Notes under the pieces: generated by a model
What the model was told of the DNA's origin: nothing
The model's input: the letters and a program-made list of their open reading frames with translations, nothing else
Databases searched by the model: none
Source of the DNA: Tannerella forsythia
GTDB lineage: Bacteria > Bacteroidota > Bacteroidia > Bacteroidales > Tannerellaceae
NCBI RefSeq assembly: GCF_003860135.1
Contig: NZ_RQYN01000002.1
Span: forward strand, 1-64,000
Length of the DNA stretch: 64,000 nucleotides
Direction: 5' to 3'
Shown: positions 7,369 to 18,300 of the stretch, piece after piece
Numbering within the stretch: position 1 is the stretch's first letter
Layout: each line of letters begins with the position of its first letter
Position numbers and translations under genes: made by a program

Positions 7369-7526
7369 AGCCCCGATCGACAAAAAACAAACTAATATCC
7401 AGCGCAATAAATCCTTTACCAGAAGCGATTCCAAAGCGTTCTCCGCAACAAAATAATATTTTTTTACCGCTTTTTGTCTACAAATAGTTAGTATTATCGT
7501 CTTATTTGTAACATTCAGTTAGTCAC

Positions 7527-8738
7527 ATGATCGAAAAACAACATTTTTCATCCAGCGCCGACTTTTTAAACGACGATATGTTTATCGTCTGGCGACTTTT
7601 TCGTACTGACGAGACCGAACGATATTGGGAAGAATTCGTACGGGAGCATCCGCAAGCCGAGCCTTTACTGCGCGAGGCTTGCCGACGCTTTGAAGCGGTA
7701 CGGTTGAACGAAAAACGTCGGCTACGTCCCGAGGCCCGAGATGCGATGTATCGACAGCTACTCACTCGCCTTCCGGATCATAAGCCGGTCCGCACGCGAC
7801 CGACTGCATGGTGGATAGCAGCGGCATCCGTGATATTCGCCGTTATCTCTACGATCGGTATAATGACATGGTCCGCACGCGACGGGCAACAACCAACAGC
7901 ACTTAGCGATAAGATTGTCGGGCATACCTTGCCTTCGGAGCAAGTACGATTGATTGCGGGCGACCAGACAATCGAGTTGCAATCTTCCTCCGAAATAACC
8001 CTCTCGGAGAAAGGCAAAGCCTCTATTCTTGACGGCACGAGTATCGATACCAAAGCCCTTCAACTGGCAGACGATAAACCGAACAGGCTACTCGTTCCTT
8101 ACGGAAAACGCTCGTTTATCACGCTCGCGGACGGTTCCCGTATATGGCTGAACTCAGGCACGGAACTGACCTTTCCGGCGGAGTTCTCGGGTACAAATCG
8201 CGAGATACATCTGCAAGGCGAGATGTATATTGAGGTCGCTCCGTCCGACCGTCCTTTTCTGGTGCATACCCCGAAAGCAATCGTACATGTGAAAGGTACA
8301 CGGTTTAATGTGTCGGCTTATGCAGACGAGCCGACCGAATCCGTCGTGCTGGTATCGGGAAGCGTACAGGTGGAAGTACAAAATCAACCACCGCTTACAC
8401 TCGCTCCGGATGAGATGGTAGCGATTTCATCAGGACAGTTGACTAAAAGCCTCGTAGATGCTTCGGAATATACCAGCTGGCACGATGGCGTCATCAAATT
8501 TAATCGTACATCCCTGACCGACGTGCTGAAAAAAATCGGACGTTACTATAATGTATCCTTTGAAAGCAGTTCCGACATTGCCTTAAACGAGAAGACCGTT
8601 TCCGGAAAACTGTTTCTGTCGAACAATCTCGACAGTGTGATGACGACAGTATCCGTATTATCATCCACCGACTATAAGCGAGAAGATAACCTGATCTGGA
8701 TCCGTAAAAAACAATCGGCACGTGTGAAGCAACATTGA
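7527..8738 (+). CDS. FecR-family anti-sigma factor
   Basis: A 403-residue inner-membrane anti-sigma factor. The N-terminal cytoplasmic part (about 1-90) would hold the sigma factor. One transmembrane helix at about residues 92-113 (WWIAAASVIFAVISTIGIM) leads to a periplasmic FecR domain, seen in RSFITLADGSRIWLNSGTEL near residue 200 and the FLVHTPKAIVHVKGTRFNVS stretch. The C-terminal DUF4974-type domain (SLTDVLKKIGRYYNVSFE, about 330-395) resembles STN folds and would contact the STN domain of SusC. It lies between the ECF sigma gene and the first SusC gene. It probably controls both SusC-SusD modules, since no second FecI/FecR pair is present. Confidence 0.92.
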   Translation: MIEKQHFSSSADFLNDDMFIVWRLFRTDETERYWEEFVREHPQAEPLLREACRRFEAVRLNEKRRLRPEARDAMYRQLLTRLPDHKPVRTRPTAWWIAAASVIFAVISTIGIMTWSARDGQQPTALSDKIVGHTLPSEQVRLIAGDQTIELQSSSEITLSEKGKASILDGTSIDTKALQLADDKPNRLLVPYGKRSFITLADGSRIWLNSGTELTFPAEFSGTNREIHLQGEMYIEVAPSDRPFLVHTPKAIVHVKGTRFNVSAYADEPTESVVLVSGSVQVEVQNQPPLTLAPDEMVAISSGQLTKSLVDASEYTSWHDGVIKFNRTSLTDVLKKIGRYYNVSFESSSDIALNEKTVSGKLFLSNNLDSVMTTVSVLSSTDYKREDNLIWIRKKQSARVKQH

Positions 8739-8790
8739 ATCAAAAGTCAAATTCTGAATTAATGGCTGGTAGAAAGAAATTATTATTTAT

Positions 8791-8817
8791 CGGAAATAGT
8801 TCCGTCAAACGAACATC
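8791..8817 (+). promoter_or_regulatory. possible shared regulatory motif, copy 1
   Basis: CGGAAATAGTTCCG (8791-8804) is an inverted repeat, followed by TCAAACGAACAT. A similar stretch, CGGCGGAACATCCG then CTCGTAACGAAACAT, is at 15272-15300 before the second SusC gene. It may be a sigma-factor or regulator site; two copies are too few to be certain. Confidence 0.35.
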
Positions 8818-8829
8818 AAAAAGACATCT

Positions 8830-11800
8830 ATGAAAAAAAGAAACGACATGAATTATTTTGCTCTAAAAAGGTACGGCAGAATAATCAACATTACGAAGAC
8901 AGGAGTCTTGCTGTTCCTGTTTTGTTCATTCGGTATGCTGGCAGAAAGCAGCTATTCACAACAGAAAGAAATTTCCGTCGACATGCGCAACGCAACGATT
9001 CGTGAAGTGTTTTCTGAAATTGAAGAATCCAGCGACTATGTGTTTCTGATAGGCGATGATGCCGCTTCTGCATTGAACCGACGTGTAACGATCGATCGAA
9101 AGAAAGAACCTCTCAACCGTGTGTTGGATGCGTTGTTTAGCGACACAGAACTTGGCTACCGCGTCGTGGAACGCCAAGTGTCAGTCTATCTCAAAACGGC
9201 GAAACCGTCAGCAGCCTTAGTGCAACAACAGGAATCCAAAGCCATCACAATCAAAGGAAAGGTGACAGACAGAAATGATGAGCCGCTACCGGGTGTCTCC
9301 ATCCTGATAAAAGGAACGACACAGGGCATCGCCACCGATATGGACGGGCACTTTGTTTTGTCGGATGTGCTTCGTGATGCGATACTGGAAGTTTCGTATG
9401 TCGGGATGAAGTCCCAGACCATTGCTGTAAACGGTAGAACCACCCTCAATATTGTGATGGAAGACGATGAGCTCGTTCTAAATGAGCTTGTTGTCACGGG
9501 ATATCAAACCTTGTCAAAAGAACGTGTTACGGGTTCTTATGCCGTTGTTTCGGAAAAAAACACACAAGGAAAGCTTGAGACGAATGTCCTTTCACGCATC
9601 GAAGGACTGGTGGCCGGAATAAACAAGACGACAAGAGACGATAAGATCGTTATCCGCGGTATTACAACGATTCATGGAGAGCAAAATCCGCTATATATCG
9701 TAGACGGCATGCCGTATCAGGGCGATCTGAATGCCATCAATCCGACTGAAGTACAGAATATCACTGTGTTGAAAGATGCTTCGGCCAGCTCCATTTATGG
9801 TGCCAGAGCTGCTAACGGAGTGATTGTCATCACGACTAAGCGCGGGAAAGAAGGTAAAACCAGAATCAGTTACAATGGTAGTGTAAAACTGATGCCCAAA
9901 CCCGATCTGGGTTATCTTAATCTGATGAACAGCTCCGAATTAGTCGATTTACAAGTGGAAGGGTTTCATTTTTACCATAACAAGTACAGCTTGTTGGATA
10001 AACGGTATGCCTTAAACCCCGTAAGGGAACTGCTTTATAAGCACGAAAATAAGGAACTGACCGACGAAGAGCTAAAACAATCGCTCGACATCTATCGAAA
10101 TCTCGACAATCGCCGGCAGATAGAAGACGAGTTCGCGCGTACGGGACTCGTACATCAGCACAATCTATCATTATCAGGCGGCACACAGACGAACCGGTAT
10201 ATAGCGACGCTAAATTATCTCGAAGAATATGGGAATCAGAAGTTTCAAGACAACAAACGATTAGGATTCAGCCTGAAAGATGATATTAACTTCTTTAAAT
10301 GGCTCTCAGCCGATATGGGGATAAGCGGGAGCTTCTACCGTAATTCGGGCGACAATGGGGTGTCAAATTATGCAGATTTGATTTTGGGATATCCAAGCTA
10401 TTACATGTTACGAGACGAACAAGGCAATGAGCTTTCGTTGAAGCAGAATAAATCGGAATACGAAATCGAGCGCCTGAAAAAACTCGGATTAAAAGATCAG
10501 ACCTATTATCCGATCAGTAACCGTTCGGAAGAATCTTATCAGCATGCGGAGAATTATTTTCGTATCCATGCAGGGCTGAAGGTCGACTTGATGGAAGGGT
10601 TGAACCTCGAGTTGAAATATCAGACGGAAAATACGTATGCCAAGAACCGTCAGTATTACTCCGACAGATCGTTTATGGTCAGAGACATGATCAACAATGC
10701 CGCACAATACGATCCCCAAAAGCAAAAACTGACCTTGAACGTACCCGATGGCGGACAGCTTGACGAAACGCGTGCGGAGTGGTATTCCTATACCCTGCGT
10801 TCGCAGCTGAATTTTAGCCGTGTTTTCGGCAGACATGCCATCGCGGCACTCGGTGGGGCGGAAAGACGCCTTGTACGCCATACCGGTTCAAGAAATTACT
10901 ACATGGGCTATGACGATAACAGTTTGGGTATTAAATCGATTAATCCGCTTATTATGGAACCTCTGACCGGTACCGAGGCGTTAGGTGGATCGTTTAATTG
11001 GGTTTATAAAGAACATAATGAGTTGATTCATAAAGAAGATCGGTTTGTTTCGTTTTACGGCAATGCCTCTTATACATTCGACGACCGTTATGCGCTGACG
11101 GGCAGTATACGTATAGACCAGTCCAACCTTTTCGGTACTGACCCGAAGTATCAGTACAGGCCGCTGTGGTCATTGGGAGGCAGTTGGCGTATGGCAAACG
11201 AAGAGTTCATGAAAGAGATCGCGTGGGTCAATCGCCTGACCCTTCGTCTGACCTCGGGAGTAGGAGGAAATGTGCCTAAAAACGTAGGTCCATATCTGAA
11301 CATCGTCAATACCGGATATAACAATTGGGTCGGTGACTTTGAATCCCAAATTTCGTATCCGCCGAATGCCGAATTACGTTGGGAAAAGACCGTATCGACC
11401 AATATCGGAATTGACTTCGACTTGTTTAAATCACGACTGGGAGGAAGTATCGATCTCTATCACAAAAGCACCTCCGACCTGTTGGGCAATCGGAATGCGG
11501 ATCCGACACTCGGCTGGGAGAATCTGATGGTCAATTACGGATCGATGGTGAACAAAGGGATCGAGCTGTCTCTGCAAAGCACAAATTATGAGAATAAACA
11601 TTTTGCGTGGAATACCCATCTGATGTTCAGCTACAATCGGAATGAACTAACGAATTTAACCGGAACCAAAGAAAGTGTGTTTTCGTACACTTCTACGAAT
11701 GTGCAGACGGTCGGGCGACCAATGGCGAGTTTGTTCAGTTATCGTTATGCCGGACTGGACCCGAAAGATGGAAGCGTACTGGTCTATGATCGTGAAGGCC

Positions 11801-12360
11801 AAAAAGTCAAAAATGTCAGCTCCGTCGACGATTTGGTGTACTCGGGCACCAGAATACCGAAGTATACGGCCTCGTTAAAAAACACATTCTCTTACCGGAA
11901 CTTCGATCTCTCGTTCATGTTCGTTTTCTATGGCGGTCATGTGATGCGTGATGTCATCTCTACTTATATGAACGGTGATCCGGGCACGAACATAAACCGC
12001 AAGGCGATCAATCACTGGAGAAAGCCGGGAGACGAAAACATTCCGAATGTAGCGCCTGCTTTCAATACGAATATTTATTACAGGCAGGCACAAACATGGT
12101 ATGCAGCTGATGTACACGTTAAAAAGGCCGATTATATCAAGCTTAGGGATGTATCGCTTACCTATAACGTGCCTAAGAATTTCTTGAGCCGGTTCTCGTT
12201 GAACAGCGCCACATTAACCTGTCAGATCAGCAACCTCTGGTGGTGGGCGGCCAACGGAGATATTGATCCCGAAGCATATACCATCGGAAGTTACGGCAGG
12301 GGAATGCTGACCTTGCCACACCCTACCACCTGTACGTTTGGATTATCTCTTAACTTTTAA
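8830..12360 (+). CDS. SusC/RagA-type TonB-dependent receptor with STN domain
   Basis: A 1176-residue outer-membrane receptor that imports large ligands together with its SusD partner, driven by TonB. After a long N-terminal signal region (to about residue 44) come an STN signalling domain (about 50-115), a carboxypeptidase-regulatory-like domain (about 138-220, GKVTDRNDEPLPGVSILIKG), the LVVTGYQTLSKERVTGS motif, the plug (NPLYIVDGMPYQG, LKDASASSIYGARAANGVI) and a beta-barrel ending in GLSLNF with C-terminal Phe. A second ATG at 8848 is a possible start. The STN domain and upstream FecI/FecR pair point to ligand-dependent self-activation. It is strongly similar to the second SusC (15366), mainly in the first 250 residues. 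The ligand is not evident. Confidence 0.95.
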   Translation: MKKRNDMNYFALKRYGRIINITKTGVLLFLFCSFGMLAESSYSQQKEISVDMRNATIREVFSEIEESSDYVFLIGDDAASALNRRVTIDRKKEPLNRVLDALFSDTELGYRVVERQVSVYLKTAKPSAALVQQQESKAITIKGKVTDRNDEPLPGVSILIKGTTQGIATDMDGHFVLSDVLRDAILEVSYVGMKSQTIAVNGRTTLNIVMEDDELVLNELVVTGYQTLSKERVTGSYAVVSEKNTQGKLETNVLSRIEGLVAGINKTTRDDKIVIRGITTIHGEQNPLYIVDGMPYQGDLNAINPTEVQNITVLKDASASSIYGARAANGVIVITTKRGKEGKTRISYNGSVKLMPKPDLGYLNLMNSSELVDLQVEGFHFYHNKYSLLDKRYALNPVRELLYKHENKELTDEELKQSLDIYRNLDNRRQIEDEFARTGLVHQHNLSLSGGTQTNRYIATLNYLEEYGNQKFQDNKRLGFSLKDDINFFKWLSADMGISGSFYRNSGDNGVSNYADLILGYPSYYMLRDEQGNELSLKQNKSEYEIERLKKLGLKDQTYYPISNRSEESYQHAENYFRIHAGLKVDLMEGLNLELKYQTENTYAKNRQYYSDRSFMVRDMINNAAQYDPQKQKLTLNVPDGGQLDETRAEWYSYTLRSQLNFSRVFGRHAIAALGGAERRLVRHTGSRNYYMGYDDNSLGIKSINPLIMEPLTGTEALGGSFNWVYKEHNELIHKEDRFVSFYGNASYTFDDRYALTGSIRIDQSNLFGTDPKYQYRPLWSLGGSWRMANEEFMKEIAWVNRLTLRLTSGVGGNVPKNVGPYLNIVNTGYNNWVGDFESQISYPPNAELRWEKTVSTNIGIDFDLFKSRLGGSIDLYHKSTSDLLGNRNADPTLGWENLMVNYGSMVNKGIELSLQSTNYENKHFAWNTHLMFSYNRNELTNLTGTKESVFSYTSTNVQTVGRPMASLFSYRYAGLDPKDGSVLVYDREGQKVKNVSSVDDLVYSGTRIPKYTASLKNTFSYRNFDLSFMFVFYGGHVMRDVISTYMNGDPGTNINRKAINHWRKPGDENIPNVAPAFNTNIYYRQAQTWYAADVHVKKADYIKLRDVSLTYNVPKNFLSRFSLNSATLTCQISNLWWWAANGDIDPEAYTIGSYGRGMLTLPHPTTCTFGLSLNF

Positions 12361-12374
12361 ACTTCTTCTTTCTA

Positions 12375-13772
12375 ATGAAAACGATATATTATAATGTATT
12401 AGTTTACTGTCTGGGCATACTGGCATGTACGTCTTGTAACGATTTTCTCGATATTAAGCCTAAAGGAGTAGTGATTCCCGAAAAGTGCGAACATTACGAA
12501 ACGCTGCTGAACTTTGCCCAGCTAATGAAGTCCTCGGACTCTTATCCGAATTATATGACCGACGATGTTTTCCTTCCCGGTAATGATGCGGTGACCGGAG
12601 GCTATCAGACCCTCGCACTTCCTCTGCAACGTCTTTATTCATTCCAGTCCGAAGTATTCGGAGACGGTGAAAAAGATGGTTTATGGAGCAATTCATACTA
12701 TCGTATTTACACGTACAATGTCATCATTCAGGAAGTCATGGATTCCAAGGATGCTTCTGAAGAACACAAGAAACAAGTAAAAGCAGAAGCGCTGATGGGA
12801 CGTGCTTTCGAATATCTTATTCTCGTCAATGCGTATGCCAATCATTACGATCCGGAAACGGCAGCGACAGACCCCGGCGTACCTTTATTACTGGATCAGG
12901 ATATCAATAAAAAGAATCTTCAACGGGCCACCGTACAGGCAGTCTACGATCAGATCAAAGCAGATCTCGACGAAGCTGCGATTTATCTGCCTCAAAGACC
13001 TGTGCTGAATGCGTTTCGAGCGTCGAAGCCCGTAGGGTTCGGACTTTTAGCTCGTATGTACTTATATATGGGCGATTATCCGAAGGCCCTCGAAAATGCG
13101 CGGAAATCTCTCGAACACAATGCCGAACTGTTAGACTTGAAGCTTTACAAAGTAGTAGCCCCGAAAAAATTTATCGGTCGTATTAATGTTCCTCAGCGAG
13201 ACCAGAATCCGGAAAATATTTATATCCGGTTAGCTCCTTATGTGTTTGGTTTGTCAATGAAAGTATACGGCTCCGATGAATTGATTCATTTGTATGACAA
13301 GGAGAAGGATAAACGTTTTTTGCTTTATTTCGCCAAAGAGATTGGCAGCATCACGACAGAATACGATCTTTGGGCTCCATTTATCTATGCCAACATGGCC
13401 GTGTCGACTCCCGAAATTTATCTGATTGCCGCCGAATGTGAAGCTCGTTTGGGCAATAAGGAGCAAGCGATTTCTTACATCAACAAGCTGAGAGATCATC
13501 GGATCATCGATAACACGCCCCTGATGGCAGAGAACGATGAAGATGCGCTGCGCAAAGTACTCGACGAAAGAAGAAGGGAAATGGTATTTCAAGGGTGTAC
13601 CCGCCTGATTGATCTGAAACGTCTGAACCGTGAACCACGGTTTGCGAAGACCATTGTACATAAGGCAAACGGAGTGAAATATACGCTGGCTCCGGGTGAC
13701 CCGAAATACATCCTTCCCATTCCTCCGACCGTATTGCGCTTCAATCCGAATATGACACCGAACAAACGATAA
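12375..13772 (+). CDS. SusD/RagB-type surface lipoprotein
   Basis: The 465-residue partner of the SusC at 8830; SusD proteins form a lid over the SusC barrel and bind the ligand at the cell surface. The lipobox is ACTSC (Cys21), followed by NDFLDIKPKG, the usual start of mature SusD proteins. Helical TPR-like segments follow (GRAFEYLILVNAYANHYDPE, FGLLARMYLYMGDYPKALENA), and the C-terminus has the typical LDERRREMVFQGCTRLIDLKRLNR and a final FNPNMTPNKR. It begins 14 bases after SusC and ends 8 bases before the first possible start of the thioredoxin-like gene, so the three form one operon. Confidence 0.95.
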   Translation: MKTIYYNVLVYCLGILACTSCNDFLDIKPKGVVIPEKCEHYETLLNFAQLMKSSDSYPNYMTDDVFLPGNDAVTGGYQTLALPLQRLYSFQSEVFGDGEKDGLWSNSYYRIYTYNVIIQEVMDSKDASEEHKKQVKAEALMGRAFEYLILVNAYANHYDPETAATDPGVPLLLDQDINKKNLQRATVQAVYDQIKADLDEAAIYLPQRPVLNAFRASKPVGFGLLARMYLYMGDYPKALENARKSLEHNAELLDLKLYKVVAPKKFIGRINVPQRDQNPENIYIRLAPYVFGLSMKVYGSDELIHLYDKEKDKRFLLYFAKEIGSITTEYDLWAPFIYANMAVSTPEIYLIAAECEARLGNKEQAISYINKLRDHRIIDNTPLMAENDEDALRKVLDERRREMVFQGCTRLIDLKRLNREPRFAKTIVHKANGVKYTLAPGDPKYILPIPPTVLRFNPNMTPNKR

Positions 13773-13791
13773 TCAAACTATGTATAAATTT

Positions 13792-15171
13792 ATGAAACAG
13801 AGAACAATTTTGCCATTTGCAGCATTATGTTGCTGCTTGATTGCTTGCCAAACCAACAAGAAGCAAGACGAAACACCTTCTACCGTCCATCTCAAAGGGC
13901 AGTTTCTTAACGTCGGAAAAGACGTCGTACGAATGAGTTACAACGGAGCCTCCTCTCTCTTGGGCGACAGCCGCGACATCGTGCTTCAGATCGACTCGGA
14001 GGGCAATGTAGATACGACGATCGTACTGACCGAGCCATCTTATTTTAACGTCGGACGGAATACGATTTACCTTACGCCGGGGGATGATCTGACGTTTAAA
14101 ATCTCCGAAAAAAGCACGGACGCCGAGTTTCAGGGAAAAGGTGCCGAAGCTAACACGTACATGAAAGATCGTTTGTTCCCGAAAAGCGGTTCATTCTTAC
14201 AAGCCGGTGAGAACGTCAAGGAAGATTTGGCATCTACGATGAAGGTTGTCGACAGTCTGGCGCAAGTGCGTATGCTCAAACTGGAAGCATTGACCAACGT
14301 GTCGGATGAATTCAAGAAGCTGGAGACGGCGCGTATCAAGGCGGATGTCGTGAACAGCTGGATTTACTATGCCAATTATTCGAAGCTCTTCGCCGAAGTA
14401 AAAAACAGGGATGAGATGATGGCTAAATGGGATGAATTTACGACATCGATTGCTCCGCAGATTTCACCGAAGATACAGGAATTTCTGTCGGAAGAGTTGC
14501 TTGATGTAGCCGTTATTCGCGACGTACTTTCCAATCAGCTGGATTCGGTGCTCAACGATAAATGGTTCAAGGGAATAACACTACCCGTTCGTACACAGGA
14601 GCTTTTCGCAAGCTCCAAGCTTATCAATGAACTCCGTATGGGAGACGTATCCGAAGAAGCCCTCGAAAAAGCCCGGACATTCCTGCAGACGGTTCAAAAT
14701 AAGGACTTCGCAATAGAAGTAGAAGGCAAGATTACGCAAAACATGCGATTGTTGCCCGGACAGCCGGCAATCGATCTGGAGCTCACGGATGTTTCCGGTA
14801 ATGCGAAAAAACTGTCCGACTTTAAAGGCAAACTGATTTACGTTGACCTGTGGGCAACATGGTGCGGCCCCTGCCTGCAGGAAGCTCCTTTCTTCGAGAA
14901 GGTAAGTCAGAAATATGTGGGTAAAGACATCGTATTCGTTCCCGTTTCTACTGACAGAACGCGTGAACCGTGGCTAACTTTCCTGAAAGAACACAAAAAG
15001 GAACTCGAACAGTTCCACTCCGCCGATATGGCAATGAGAGACGGCTGGCTACTGTATGGCATCCCGCGTTTTATCCTTATCGATAAGAATTTCAACATTA
15101 TCAATGCTTTTGCTCCCCGTCCTTCGGACGAGGCAACAATCGCGTTAATCGACAGTTGGCTCGCAAAATAA
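13792..15171 (+). CDS. TlpA-like thioredoxin lipoprotein
   Basis: A 459-residue lipoprotein (lipobox LIAC, Cys19) with a large N-terminal domain of the DUF4369 type (about 30-330) and a C-terminal thioredoxin fold with active site WCGPC (Cys358 and Cys361) preceded by LIYVDLWAT. The cis-proline is in YGIPRFILID. It would act as a disulfide reductase or isomerase in the periplasm or at the outer membrane. I chose the ATG at 13792; an upstream ATG at 13780 is also in frame. It is the third gene of the first SusC-SusD-thioredoxin module. A homologous gene closes the second module (20293), but with a different signal and a WCIPC active site. Confidence 0.9.
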   Translation: MKQRTILPFAALCCCLIACQTNKKQDETPSTVHLKGQFLNVGKDVVRMSYNGASSLLGDSRDIVLQIDSEGNVDTTIVLTEPSYFNVGRNTIYLTPGDDLTFKISEKSTDAEFQGKGAEANTYMKDRLFPKSGSFLQAGENVKEDLASTMKVVDSLAQVRMLKLEALTNVSDEFKKLETARIKADVVNSWIYYANYSKLFAEVKNRDEMMAKWDEFTTSIAPQISPKIQEFLSEELLDVAVIRDVLSNQLDSVLNDKWFKGITLPVRTQELFASSKLINELRMGDVSEEALEKARTFLQTVQNKDFAIEVEGKITQNMRLLPGQPAIDLELTDVSGNAKKLSDFKGKLIYVDLWATWCGPCLQEAPFFEKVSQKYVGKDIVFVPVSTDRTREPWLTFLKEHKKELEQFHSADMAMRDGWLLYGIPRFILIDKNFNIINAFAPRPSDEATIALIDSWLAK

Positions 15172-15191
15172 TTCGCCAACAGCTCCTTTCG

Positions 15192-15235
15192 TTCCGCTTC
15201 GCGACAGATTACTTTTCGATTTGTGCGAAGCGGAA
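15192..15235. terminator. hairpin after the first module
   Basis: TTCCGCTTCGC (15192-15202) and GCGAAGCGGAA (15225-15235) form a perfect 11-bp stem with a 22-base loop, 20 bases after the thioredoxin gene. No T-run follows on the plus strand, so it may be a weak terminator or an mRNA-stabilising 3' end that separates the two modules. Confidence 0.6.
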
Positions 15236-15271
15236 AAAGAGGAACTCCTGCAGAGATCATACGACAACTAT

Positions 15272-15300
15272 CGGCGGAACATCCGCTCGTAACGAAACAT
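15272..15300 (+). promoter_or_regulatory. possible shared regulatory motif, copy 2
   Basis: CGGCGGAACATCCG followed by CTCGTAACGAAACAT resembles the stretch at 8791-8817 before the first SusC. The ATG of the second SusC is 65 bases downstream. Confidence 0.35.
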
Positions 15301-15365
15301 TCATTGGATGAGTCTCAGGAGTCGGAAGATTCAGAAAAACATTTATTTTAAACAACAAACAACAG

Positions 15366-18300
15366 ATGAAAGAAAATTACACTCCAAATCGTGTTGTGCG
15401 TAAAGCACACAACCGAACATTACGAGTCCTTGCCCTAAATTTTTTAGTATGCCTGTTTGGTTTATCTGCTTTGCCGGTAGACGCCAAACATTCGCAACAA
15501 AAAGCAATCTCTATTCATGTGCAGGACGTAACGATTCAGCAGGCATTCTCGGAGATCGAGAAGTCCAGCGATTATGTCTTTCTTGTGGCAGATAACGCAT
15601 CATCCGAACTGAACCGGCGGATAAGTCTTAAACGCAGCAAGGAAAATATCCATCAAGTTTTGGATGCCTTGTTTCATGACACCGATCTGGGATATCATGT
15701 CGTAGAGCGGCAAATATCCATTTATCGGAAGGAAAAGCAAGCGGCGGCGATGAAACAGCAAACGCCCAAAGGAATCACGGTGAAGGGACGTGTCACCGAC
15801 AAACAGAACGAGCCTCTGCCCGGAGTGTCGATCCTTGTCAAAGGCACAACACAAGGCATTGCCACCGATATGGATGGACACTTTACCTTGTCCGACTTAG
15901 CTCCGAACGCTGTGCTTGAAGTGTCGTATGTCGGTATGAAACAGCAGTCTATTCCGGTCAAAGGCCGTACTGAGCTTGCCATCGTGATGGAAGACGATGA
16001 GGCCATGCTGGGTGAAATCGTCGTAACCGGATATCAGACTTTATCGAAAGAAAGAGCGACCGGTTCATTTACGCAGGTAAAACAAGATAAGCTCGACTTG
16101 CTGCAACTCGGCGCAACGTCTGTCAAACAAGGGTTGGCCGGTGCTATTCCGGGCGTATTTGTCGGTAAATCTACGATAAACATACGAGGGGTAAGTTCGA
16201 TATATGCCAATAAAACGCCACTCTTCGTGGTCGACGGAGTGCCTGTCAACGATATTGAAACGATCAATCCCAAAGATATCGAAACCATCACGGTATTGAA
16301 AGACGCTTCGGCCGCTTCGATTTGGGGGATACGCGCTTCGAACGGTGTCGTCGTGATTACGACTAAGTTAGGAAAATTAAATGACGGAAAAACATATTTC
16401 GATATCAGCTCCAACATCATGATTGACGAGAAGCCGGACTTCGGTTACCTGCAACGTCCTACCGCCGCCGAATATATCGACTTTGAAACGGAAGCCATTG
16501 CCCGAGGCAAAGGATGGTTTAACCCAGCCACGGCCGAACGTAACGGTTACTCAAGGGTAGAAGAGCTTTACTACAAAAAGCATAAAGGCCAAATAGACGA
16601 TGCGCAGTTGAACGAAGGTTTGGAACGGCTCAGACAAAACGATTATCTTTCGGAACGGGATCTGTTCTTCCGAAGCCGTGTGCAGAAACAGGTAAATCTG
16701 TCCATTGCAGGTGGAACGAATAAATATAAATATTATACTTCGGTCGGATATACCGGAAATCAAGGCATGTCAAAAGGCGACAGCAACCATGCGATTATCA
16801 TTAACATGAAGAGCCGGATGACCTTGCTGAAAGGGTTGGAATTAGAGATGGGCGTCAACACGGCATTCCGGAAAAACACGAACAACGGGGTCGATTTGTA
16901 TGCTTTCCACGGCAAGCCTTACGAGTTGAATGTAGATGAGAACGGAAACTATCTTTCCCGCTATACGAATGTGGCGGAACACCTCAAACAAGGATATTAC
17001 GACAAAGGCTTTCTGGATTGGACGTATAACCTGAAACAGGAAATCGATAACAACGACATCACCTCGAACAACGCATCCGTCAGATTGAATACCGGACTTG
17101 AATACACTCTGTTCAAAGGGCTCAAGATTAGTACGAAGTTCTTGTATGAGGCCGGTACCGATCGTGCACGTAATTATCGCAACTTGCATAATTATTACCT
17201 GAAAAATTTGATCAACAGCTGGACGGTATACGATGCGACGAAAAAAGAATACAAGCATAAGTTTCCCAAAGGTCCGCTGCTCGATTTGTCGAAAAACTGG
17301 TCGAGTTCGTGGACACAGCGCAATTTGCTGACGTTCGACAGCGTCATCGACGAGCAACACAGCATCAATGCGATTGCCGGTACCGAAGTACGCGAAGATT
17401 TTACCCTTCAGAACAAAGAACGCTATTATAACTATAACGACCGGGCTTTGTCGGTCAATAACTTCGACGCCTATTCGCTTTCGCAGTATACGGCCAATTA
17501 CCGGGGCGATTACGACTCCTACCGTTGGGATCCGGAGTTTTCGGAAAGTAAAAACCGTTTCTTCTCCGTCTTTCTGAACGGATCGTATTCCTACCAGGGA
17601 AAATATACCGTATCCGGCAGTGTGCGTATCGATCAGTCCGATTTGTTCGGAACCGATCCGAAATACCGCTACGACCCCACGTGGAGTTCGGGACTTAGCT
17701 GGCGTTTGTCGGAAGAGGCTTATATGAAAAATATTTCGTGGTTGAATCATCTTTTATTGCGTTTGACGTACGGAATCAATGGTAATATCAGCAAATCGAG
17801 TCCTTATTCGCTGGCCAGATACGGCAAGAATTCCAATACTCAAGAAGATATGCTGACCATCAGTACACCAGAAAACCAGCAGTTGCGCAAAGAGAAAACG
17901 GCTGTGACGAACTTCGGGGTCGATTTTGCTTTACTGAACAACCGCCTGTCGGGTTCGATCGATCTGTATCATAAATACAGCTCCGATTTGTTAGGAAACC
18001 ATAAGTTGGACCCCACCACCGGATTTAATTCGGCACGAATCAATACGGCCGAAGTATCCAACCGGGGACTCGATATGCGTATCAACGGAATGATTTTACG
18101 CGGAACCTTCGGGTGGGATATGACGTTCAACTTCGGCTACAACGTGAATCGTGTGGAAAAAGTCCAGAGCCCGCAGGAAGTTGCGGAATATTATGTATCC
18201 GGTGGAAGCCCGATTGAAGGTAAGCCGTTAAGCTATCTTTACAGTTATAAATGGGCAGGGCTTTCGGAAAAAGGTGAACCGCAGATTTATGATGCCAGCG

